In this document: one piece after another, positions 9,750 to 15,626 of the stretch
Numbering within the stretch: the first letter of the stretch is position 1
Layout: every line of letters begins with the position of its first letter
Source of the DNA: Dyadobacter sp. CY347
Lineage (GTDB): Bacteria; Bacteroidota; Bacteroidia; Cytophagales; Spirosomataceae
Assembly: GCF_021502655.1 (NCBI RefSeq)
Contig: NZ_JAKFFT010000008.1
Span: 248,001 to 312,000 of the forward strand
Length of the DNA stretch: 64,000 nt
Direction of reading: 5' to 3'
The notes under the pieces: generated by a model
Told to the model about the DNA's origin: nothing
What the model saw: the letters and a program-made list of their open reading frames with translations, nothing else
The model's database searches: none
Program-made: the position numbers and the translations under genes

Positions 9750-9941
9750 TTAGAAAGACTGATAAAACAGATTCAGTGCATTCTCAAAGACAAAATCCAT
9801 CACGCCTACTACAAAGGCAAAAATGAGGGAACCGACTAGCACCAATGTCGTATTGGCCTGAAGCTCATTAAAAGGAGGCCATGTCACGTGTTGCGTGATT
9901 TCTTCCCAGGAAGCTTTCAAAAAAGAAGTAAATTTTTCCAT
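9750..9941 (-). CDS. secE: Preprotein translocase subunit SecE
   Basis: Short 63-aa SecE with a single C-terminal membrane helix, typical of Bacteroidota; it clamps SecY in the translocon. An amphipathic N-terminal segment with the ITQHVTWPP motif precedes a hydrophobic stretch at about residues 32-55. The position between tRNA-Trp and nusG is diagnostic. Confidence 0.95.
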   Translation of the reverse strand: MEKFTSFLKASWEEITQHVTWPPFNELQANTTLVLVGSLIFAFVVGVMDFVFENALNLFYQSF

Positions 9942-9957
9942 TTGTCCTTTTATTATG

Positions 9958-10028
9958 CACGGGTGGAGAGATTCGAACTCCCATCAACGGTTTTGGAGAC
10001 CGCTATTCTACCCTTGAACTACACCCGT
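9958..10028 (-). tRNA. tRNA-Trp (CCA)
   Basis: A 71-nt cloverleaf: acceptor stem ACGGGTG/CACCCGT perfectly paired, anticodon loop CTCCAAA with anticodon CCA, and the T-arm sequence GTTCGAATC. CCA is not encoded at the 3' end. It lies between tuf and secE, a position where tRNA-Trp is commonly found. Confidence 0.97.
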
Positions 10029-10077
10029 TTATCTAACGACCCGGTACTTTCGGGCTGCAAAGATACGATTTTATTAT

Positions 10078-10114
10078 AAAAAACAAGTGCATCTCATAAG
10101 AAATGCACTTGTTT
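10078..10114 (-). terminator. Terminator after tuf
   Basis: Inverted repeat with core stem 10084-10092/10103-10111 (CAAGTGCAT/ATGCACTTG), extended by A/T pairs to about 12 bp, a 10-nt loop, and T residues on both sides. It is 17 bases past the tuf stop and could work in either direction. It implies partial termination before tRNA-Trp-secE-nusG. Confidence 0.75.
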
Positions 10115-10130
10115 TAATATTCAATCTTGA

Positions 10131-11318
10131 TTAGTCAAGAATTTCAGTTACCTGACCAGCACCTACGGTACGTCCACCTTCACGAATCGCGAAACGAAGA
10201 CCTTTTTCCATAGCAATCTTGTTGATCAATTTCACATCAATTGTGATGTTATCACCAGGCATAACCATTTCAACACCAGCTGGTAGAGAAATTTCACCTG
10301 TTACGTCCGTGGTACGGAAGTAAAACTGAGGACGGTATTTGTTAAAGAATGGAGTGTGACGTCCACCTTCTTCTTTCGAAAGTACATAAACCTCGCCTTT
10401 GAAAGCAGCATGAGGCTTAACTGAACCTGGCTTGCAGATTACCATTCCGCGACGGATATCTTCTTTGTTGATACCACGAAGCAAAAGACCTACGTTGTCA
10501 CCAGCTTCTCCACGGTCAAGGATCTTACGGAACATCTCAACACCAGTTACTACTGATTTAAGACCTTCTGCACCCATTCCAAGGATATCAACCGCTTCAC
10601 CAGAGTTGATTACTCCTCTTTCAATACGACCAGTTGCAACAGTACCACGACCAGTGATCGAGAATACGTCTTCAACAGGCATAAGGAAAGGAAGATCAGT
10701 CATACGTGGAGGAATTGGAATGTAGCTGTCAACAGCGTCCATCAATTCTTCGATTGTTTTAACCCATTTTTCTTCGCCATTCAAACCACCCAAAGCAGAA
10801 CCTTGGATTACAGGAATGTTGTCTCCATCGTAATCGTAGAAGCTCAAAAGCTCACGAATTTCCATTTCAACAAGTTCAAGAAGCTCTGGATCATCAACCA
10901 TATCCACTTTGTTCATGAACACTACAAGCTGAGGAACACCAACCTGGCGAGCCAAAAGAATGTGCTCACGTGTTTGTGGCATTGGTCCATCAGTAGCAGC
11001 AACTACGATGATAGCGCCGTCCATCTGGGCAGCACCAGTTACCATGTTTTTTACATAATCCGCGTGACCTGGACAGTCAACGTGAGCATAGTGACGGTTT
11101 GCTGTCGAATACTCAACGTGGGATGTGTTAATCGTGATACCACGCTCTTTCTCTTCAGGAGCATTATCAATTGATGAGAAATCGCGAAGTACTGCTAGAC
11201 CCTTCTTAGCCAACACAGTTGTGATAGCTGCAGTAAGGGTAGTTTTACCGTGGTCAACGTGCCCGATAGTACCAATATTTACGTGGGGTTTCGAGCGGTC
11301 AAACGTCTCTTTTGCCAT
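10131..11318 (-). CDS. tuf: Elongation factor Tu
   Basis: EF-Tu (395 aa) delivers aminoacyl-tRNA to the ribosome. G1 GHVDHGKT (about residues 19-26), G3 DCPGH (about 81-85) and G4 NKVD (about 136-139) are intact. Domains 2 and 3 follow, with the conserved GRGTVATGRIERG and a C-terminus GGRTVGAGQVTEILD. It is downstream of tRNA-Tyr, -Gly and -Thr, an arrangement like E. coli thrU-tyrU-glyT-thrT-tufB. Confidence 0.98.
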   Translation of the reverse strand: MAKETFDRSKPHVNIGTIGHVDHGKTTLTAAITTVLAKKGLAVLRDFSSIDNAPEEKERGITINTSHVEYSTANRHYAHVDCPGHADYVKNMVTGAAQMDGAIIVVAATDGPMPQTREHILLARQVGVPQLVVFMNKVDMVDDPELLELVEMEIRELLSFYDYDGDNIPVIQGSALGGLNGEEKWVKTIEELMDAVDSYIPIPPRMTDLPFLMPVEDVFSITGRGTVATGRIERGVINSGEAVDILGMGAEGLKSVVTGVEMFRKILDRGEAGDNVGLLLRGINKEDIRRGMVICKPGSVKPHAAFKGEVYVLSKEEGGRHTPFFNKYRPQFYFRTTDVTGEISLPAGVEMVMPGDNITIDVKLINKIAMEKGLRFAIREGGRTVGAGQVTEILD

Positions 11319-11439
11319 GACTTAAGTACGCTTAAAATTAAAAGTTACAATTTATTAAACACTAATGATTGATCCTGTTTAGCTTACACTAGCCAAGCAC
11401 TCCAAAATCAATTTAACTAAATACAAGGATCAAAATCTT

Positions 11440-11468
11440 TTCCGAGCTTTTGAGGGGATTGCCTCAAC
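11440..11468 (-). repeat. Duplicated tRNA-Thr 3' end forming a hairpin
   Basis: Bases 11440-11460 repeat, without a mismatch, the 21 bases at 11477-11497 (the 3' acceptor and T-arm side of tRNA-Thr). Beyond that the sequence diverges. The fragment forms a 6-bp hairpin, TTGAGG/CCTCAA (11450-11455 with 11462-11467), just 3' of the mature tRNA-Thr in the transcript. It looks like the leftover of a local duplication. Confidence 0.7.
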
Positions 11469-11481
11469 TTCTCATCTTCCG

Positions 11482-11553
<72 letters not shown>

Positions 11554-11556
11554 AAA

Positions 11557-11575
11557 ATTTCAATACATTTGAAAT
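11557..11575. repeat. 19-bp palindrome, copy 1
   Basis: ATTTCAA-TACAT-TTGAAAT, a perfect 7-bp inverted repeat directly upstream (in transcription) of tRNA-Thr. The same sequence recurs at 11670-11688 upstream of the broken tRNA-Thr copy, showing that the duplicated unit included this flank. Confidence 0.75.
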
Positions 11576-11592
11576 GCTACTTTAAACATTTC

Positions 11593-11668
11593 CGAGCAAC
11601 CGCCCTGACCTCTTCCTTACCAAGGAAATGCTCTACCGCGCGGCGGACCGTCCCTGAGCTACAAAAGC
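11593..11668 (-). pseudogene. Degenerate tRNA-Thr copy
   Basis: Aligned with the intact tRNA-Thr, this copy keeps the 5' acceptor strand, the D-stem start, and the anticodon arm with GGT (one G-to-A change on the plus strand in the stem). The 3' acceptor strand and most of the T-arm are replaced by about six bases. A 15-base insertion (CGCGCGGCGGACCGT on the plus strand) interrupts the D-loop. It cannot fold as a tRNA. Its upstream flank (11670-11688) matches that of the intact gene, so it arose by tandem duplication of roughly 115 bp. Confidence 0.8.
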
Positions 11669-11669
11669 A

Positions 11670-11688
11670 ATTTCAATACATTTGAAAT
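11670..11688. repeat. 19-bp palindrome, copy 2
   Basis: Exact second copy of the 7-5-7 palindrome at 11557-11575, next to the broken tRNA-Thr. Confidence 0.75.
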
Positions 11689-11720
11689 GCCACGTTAAGC
11701 AATTCCAGGCTATTACAACC

Positions 11721-11770
11721 AAAAAGCGATTAGCGAAAAAGTATCTAATGAATGTTTTCGCTAATCGCTT
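11721..11770 (-). terminator. Strong hairpin between tRNA-Gly and the tRNA-Thr copies
   Basis: A perfect 16-bp stem (11724-11739 with 11755-11770) around a 15-nt loop, followed on the minus strand by a short T-run. It is placed inside the tRNA-tuf transcription unit, so it either ends a tRNA-Tyr/Gly transcript or acts as a processing signal. Confidence 0.65.
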
Positions 11771-11787
11771 CGATGGTGTTTTAAATG

Positions 11788-11860
11788 AGCGGAAGACGAG
11801 GTTCGAACTCGCGACCTATAGCTTGGAAGGCTATCGCTCTACCAGCTGAGCTACTTCCGC
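11788..11860 (-). tRNA. tRNA-Gly (TCC)
   Basis: A 73-nt cloverleaf with acceptor GCGGAAG/CTTCCGC, anticodon stem ATAGC/GCTAT around loop CTTCCAA (anticodon TCC), and T-arm GTTCGAACC. It lies 59 bases after tRNA-Tyr in the same unit. Confidence 0.97.
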
Positions 11861-11919
11861 ATTTGTTTTTGCCTCCTCCTGAAACTGGTGATTTCAGAAG
11901 CTCATTGTGGCACAAACTG

Positions 11920-12002
11920 TGGGGGCGGATGGATTCGAACCACCGTAGGCATACACCAGCAGATTTACAGTCTGCCCCATTTGGCCGCTCTGGTACACCC
12001 CC
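11920..12002 (-). tRNA. tRNA-Tyr (GTA)
   Basis: An 83-nt class II tRNA with a long variable arm. Acceptor GGGGGTG pairs with CGCCCCC (one T-G wobble), anticodon stem GCAGA/TCTGC encloses CTGTAAA (anticodon GTA), and the T-arm has GTTCGAATC. It is the first gene after the promoter at 12056-12086. Confidence 0.97.
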
Positions 12003-12055
12003 AATCAACATTTCAACACAACCGTGAAAACCGCTTGTCTCACTTTTTGGAGTCG

Positions 12056-12086
12056 CAAAATTAAGCTCTTTTCTTAAATTCTCAAA
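12056..12086 (-). promoter_or_regulatory. Promoter of the tRNA-tuf-rpo supercluster
   Basis: On the minus strand: -33 element TTTG (12083-12086), a 19-nt spacer, and -7 element TAATTTTG (12056-12063), an exact fit to the Bacteroidota primary-sigma consensus TTTG-N19-TAnnTTTG. Transcription should start near 12048, about 46 nt before tRNA-Tyr. Confidence 0.7.
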
Positions 12087-12113
12087 TTCTTTTGAAAAAA
12101 AAATAAATAAAAA

Positions 12114-12150
12114 TAGCGGCTCAAACAAAATACATTGTTTTAAGCCGCTA
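12114..12150 (-). terminator. Terminator of the sigma/anti-sigma/barrel operon
   Basis: An 8-bp stem TAGCGGCT/AGCCGCTA (12114-12121 with 12143-12150) is extended, after a mismatch and a bulge, by AAACAA/TTGTTT. On the minus strand it is followed by a long T-rich tract. It is 20 bases past the stop of the barrel gene and separates it from the tRNA promoter. Confidence 0.8.
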
Positions 12151-12169
12151 CTGCGCACATTTGAGCTTT

Positions 12170-13273
12170 TTAAAACAACCTCACTCCGAAACTAAGCATC
12201 CTTACTGATGGCCCTTTTCCTTCCTGGTAAAGATTATTGAAATCGTAGTTGACAAAGAAATCCGGGAAATTTCTGATGCCTAGTTCGGCAGATAAGCCAT
12301 ATCTCAGATCTTCTACGTAAAAGTTTTTTCGAACATGGTCCACATCCTTACTTCCCTCGCGACGTAACTTGGTATAGCTTCCCAGTCGGTAGCCTCCATA
12401 CACGCCTGCGCTAATGTATGAGATGAACGATCGGGAGAAACTGAGCGTCGGCATGAACGAGATGTTTACGTATGGAACAGTTAGCTTGCTCTTTTTCATT
12501 TCAATCTCTTCGCCGTTTTCATTTGTAACCAGTGGGAAACTAACTTGGAGAGAATCCTTCGCAACTGTATTATTTCCATCAAACATCAAATTGTACCAGG
12601 AGAAATCGACGCCAAAATCCAAGTGCAGACGCACATTTTTACCTTTTGCAATGGTTGTGCTGGCAATGAACCCCAGGCTAATGTATCGGGATCCGAATGG
12701 TTTGAGGTCGTAATCGTCCTTTAAAAAGCCTGTCGTAGTTTCGTTTGTCCCGTAAGTATTCAGACCTAATGCAATGTTAAATCCTTTTCGCGGACTCGAA
12801 CCACCGCCAGACCGGTAAAAGCGTTTGCCCGTGCGCCTGTAATTGGAATCTGATTTTTCGTTTTCCTCGTCCTCGTCCTCTACTTCAACCCCCTTAGCAT
12901 TAATCTTAACTTCGGTGTCTCCGTTTTTAATGTGGATTCCGCGCAGGCCAATTCGCACATAATCTTCATCATTTGACTTATCCTTTAAATATTTGCTGCC
13001 ATTAATCTCCTCACGCAAGTAAGTCGTGTCGGAATCTGTGCTATCTAGTCTGACCTTCAAGTCCTTTAATAATGTATTCAGGTCATATTGCATGATCTTA
13101 TCGAGTTCTTTGCGGTCTTCTCCATAGATAATAAGCCTTGTCCGGTCGCCAAAGGTTACGATTATAGAATCTTTCTCTTGAAGGGTGCTTTGTTGTGCAG
13201 GTTTAAAACCACTCGCATGCACATTCATTCCAAATACGAGGAATAGGGCGGCTATATATAATTTCAGTTTCAT
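12170..13273 (-). CDS. Outer-membrane beta-barrel protein of an ECF sigma operon
   Basis: 367 aa. An N-terminal signal peptide (about residues 1-20, ending near VHASG) is followed by a charged region with an Asp/Glu-rich stretch (VEVEDEDEENEKSD, near 129-142). The C-terminal half has alternating hydrophobic strands ending in the aromatic VRLF, typical of outer-membrane barrels. It is third in an operon with an ECF sigma factor and an anti-sigma-like protein, 10 bases after the latter, and may be a surface sensor or a regulated envelope target. The exact function is unknown. Confidence 0.75.
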   Translation of the reverse strand: MKLKLYIAALFLVFGMNVHASGFKPAQQSTLQEKDSIIVTFGDRTRLIIYGEDRKELDKIMQYDLNTLLKDLKVRLDSTDSDTTYLREEINGSKYLKDKSNDEDYVRIGLRGIHIKNGDTEVKINAKGVEVEDEDEENEKSDSNYRRTGKRFYRSGGGSSPRKGFNIALGLNTYGTNETTTGFLKDDYDLKPFGSRYISLGFIASTTIAKGKNVRLHLDFGVDFSWYNLMFDGNNTVAKDSLQVSFPLVTNENGEEIEMKKSKLTVPYVNISFMPTLSFSRSFISYISAGVYGGYRLGSYTKLRREGSKDVDHVRKNFYVEDLRYGLSAELGIRNFPDFFVNYDFNNLYQEGKGPSVRMLSFGVRLF

Positions 13274-13283
13274 TGCTGTGATA

Positions 13284-14081
13284 TTATAGTTTTGTTTTGT
13301 CTTTGAGGTTATGATACTTTTCCGACACTCTTTCTTCTCCGTTGCGCAAGCGGTCGTCTACTTTCGCAACGAGGCTTTTTGGATTAAAACCTACTTCTTC
13401 CCAATCCACGCGCTCGCCCGCTCTCGCATTTTTCAGCTGACGAAAAACTTTTGAAAATTTGGAAGATCTTGGTTTATCCTGATCGTCTGTCTCCACTGCC
13501 ACGACAACAATCCTGGTCTGTTCAACCGGTGCAGGCGAAATCTTGGCAGAAAAAGCTTCTTCCGGTTTTGGGTCGATCTTCTCCACAGTTGGCGGCTCAG
13601 CAACAGGCGCCTCTGTTACTTCTACATTTGTCGCCAGGCTCTGATTTTCAATAATTTGACTGGGCCTATCAACCGAAATCGCCTCCTTCAAAATCTGCTT
13701 TGCAGAATCTGATTTTTTTAAATGCTTTTTATTTTCACTAGTCGCAAGCTCAGCGGAAGAACCCGGAATTCCCTTAATGTCAGCCTGCACATCGTGAACA
13801 TTTTCTATTTCATGCCCCTTAACAGCTTTTGCCGGCTCAGAAACAATCGCAATTTTCTTTTCCTTGCCAATCGTTTCAATGTTCGGGCGTTCATTGTTCC
13901 AGACGATATAACCTGCAACAAGCGTGATGACCACACTCGCCGCGGCATACCAGACCCAGCCCGCCAGCTTACGCTCCTTTTTAGTGCTTATCTGAATTTT
14001 TTCCCAGGCAGCGGCAGATGGCTTTTTTTCCAACTCCGAAAGCCTATGCTTGAAAAGATCATCAACCGGATGCTTTTTCAT
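13284..14081 (-). CDS. Probable anti-sigma factor, single membrane helix
   Basis: 265 aa. A cytosolic N-terminus (DDLFKHRLSELEKKPSAAAWEKI, residues 7-29 in outline) resembles the short sigma-binding segment of Bacteroidota anti-sigma proteins. One membrane helix lies at about residues 42-60. The long periplasmic tail is rich in Glu, Pro, Ala and Lys and looks disordered. It overlaps the 3' end of the sigma gene by 20 bases, indicating coupled translation. The assignment rests on context and architecture, not on a strongly conserved domain. Confidence 0.7.
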   Translation of the reverse strand: MKKHPVDDLFKHRLSELEKKPSAAAWEKIQISTKKERKLAGWVWYAAASVVITLVAGYIVWNNERPNIETIGKEKKIAIVSEPAKAVKGHEIENVHDVQADIKGIPGSSAELATSENKKHLKKSDSAKQILKEAISVDRPSQIIENQSLATNVEVTEAPVAEPPTVEKIDPKPEEAFSAKISPAPVEQTRIVVVAVETDDQDKPRSSKFSKVFRQLKNARAGERVDWEEVGFNPKSLVAKVDDRLRNGEERVSEKYHNLKDKTKL

Positions 14082-14652
14082 ATTCTACTTTTTTTTTAAA
14101 ATCATTTTCCCAATCGGCAACCATTTTCTGCAACATTGCCCTTGCCCGATGCAATTGTGATTTCGACGTGCTTTCTGTTATGCCAAGCATTTGCGCAATT
14201 TCAATGTGCGGATAACCTTCAATGGCATATAAATTAAAAACCGTTCTATATCCCGTAGGCAGCGATTCAATCAATTGTAACAACTCCTGCGTTTCCAGAT
14301 TCTGATCAGCATGGGCGTAATCCGGAATGTTGTTTGCCTCGTCCGATAATGTGTCCTCCAGGATGCGTTTTTGTTTTCTCAAATAGCCCAGCGCCTCATT
14401 CACCATTATCCTGCGGATCCAGCCTTCAAAACTGCCTTCTTCATTGAACTGCCCGATCTTTGAAAACACTCTGATAAAACCCTCAACCATCACATCCTCC
14501 GCGGCCATATCATCACAGATGTAACGAAAACATAAAGCCAGCATGCGAGCGCTGTATTTATCGTACAACTGTCGCTGTGCCTTCGGATCTTCCTTCCTAA
14601 GCGCTTTGAGCAGCTGTGCTTCGTTACTAAAAAGTGATAAAATTCGACCCAT
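14062..14652 (-). CDS. ECF-type RNA polymerase sigma-70 factor
   Basis: 196 aa with region 2 (about residues 25-92, including the DDMAAEDVMVEGFIRVF core-binding helix and the SFEGWIRRIMVNEALGYLRK promoter-melting helix) and region 4 (about 128-178, a helix-turn-helix around EIAQMLGITESTSKSQLHRAR). Such factors transcribe envelope or stress genes when released from their anti-sigma partner, here the overlapping downstream gene. murI is divergent. Confidence 0.92.
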   Translation of the reverse strand: MGRILSLFSNEAQLLKALRKEDPKAQRQLYDKYSARMLALCFRYICDDMAAEDVMVEGFIRVFSKIGQFNEEGSFEGWIRRIMVNEALGYLRKQKRILEDTLSDEANNIPDYAHADQNLETQELLQLIESLPTGYRTVFNLYAIEGYPHIEIAQMLGITESTSKSQLHRARAMLQKMVADWENDFKKKVEYEKASG

Positions 14653-14813
14653 TCATTTGGTGGTTTCAATAGCAAGATGCGCATTCCTCTCGGTGAGGTT
14701 GCATCAGTTCTCAAAAAATTTGCGAATTGATTTAATTTTTAAAAAGTTATTCGAACCGTTCCTTAGTTTTGGATCAAATATCTTTTTAACCAAATAGATC
14801 TACCCCATCCAAT

Positions 14814-15623
14814 ATGTTTGATTCTTCTGCGCCGATCGGGATTTTTGATAGTGGCATTGGCGGAATGACCGTTGCCAGTGCAGTAACCAGGCTTTTGCCT
14901 CAGGAGAATACAATCTATTTCGGCGACACGGCCCATCTTCCTTATGGCGATAAATCGCAGGCTGCGATCCAGGCCTATTCTATCAAGATCTGCAACATGC
15001 TTTTGCAGCAAAATTGTAAGCTGATCCTCATTGCCTGCAACTCCGCTTCTGCGGCGGCCTACGAGCTTGTTAGGGAATACGTAGGCAGTAAGGCGAAGGT
15101 TTTAAATGTAATTGATCCTGTGGTTGACTACATTAAAGAGCATTATGACGGCAAAACGATCGGCCTGATTGGAACGAAGCAAACGGTCCTTTCGAATGTG
15201 TACAAAAAGAAAGTAGATGCATTAGGAAAAAATATTCAGTTGAAATCACTGGCCACTCCGTTGCTGGCGCCGATGATCGAGGAAGGCTTTTTTGATAATA
15301 ACATTAGTGAAAGCATCATAACCAGTTATTTATCGGATGCTTCGCTTTCAGACATTGAAGCATTAATTCTGGGTTGCACCCATTATCCGCTTATCAAAAA
15401 CCAGATAGGGCAGTTTTACCAGGGGAATGTCGAAATTCTTGACACTTCTGAAATCGTTGCTTTCTCCTTAAAATCCTGGCTGGAACAACATTATCTCGTA
15501 AATGAAAAAGGTGAAGGCAAGCGCGCATTTTACGTGTCGGATTACACGCTCTCATTTGAACAATCGACCAACATTTTCTTTGGAAGTCAAATCCAGCTGG
15601 AACATTATCCGCTTTGGGAGTAA
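14814..15623 (+). CDS. murI: Glutamate racemase
   Basis: 269 aa. Makes D-glutamate for peptidoglycan, the substrate used by MurD. The N-terminus has IGIFDSGIGGMTV with the catalytic Asp/Ser region. The two catalytic cysteines are Cys75 (in ACNSAS, where many family members have CNTAS) and Cys188 (LGCTHYPL). It is divergent from the sigma gene and convergent, with a 3-base gap, with the glycosidase. Confidence 0.95.
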   Translation: MFDSSAPIGIFDSGIGGMTVASAVTRLLPQENTIYFGDTAHLPYGDKSQAAIQAYSIKICNMLLQQNCKLILIACNSASAAAYELVREYVGSKAKVLNVIDPVVDYIKEHYDGKTIGLIGTKQTVLSNVYKKKVDALGKNIQLKSLATPLLAPMIEEGFFDNNISESIITSYLSDASLSDIEALILGCTHYPLIKNQIGQFYQGNVEILDTSEIVAFSLKSWLEQHYLVNEKGEGKRAFYVSDYTLSFEQSTNIFFGSQIQLEHYPLWE

Positions 15624-15626
15624 CAT

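Noticed and set aside
11781..12158. 125-codon open frame on the minus strand
   Set aside because: It runs straight through tRNA-Gly and tRNA-Tyr; the tRNAs explain the sequence.
12170..14081. TonB-dependent receptor/FecR transport locus
   Set aside because: The barrel is far too small for a SusC/TonB receptor and lacks a plug domain; the middle gene lacks FecR motifs.
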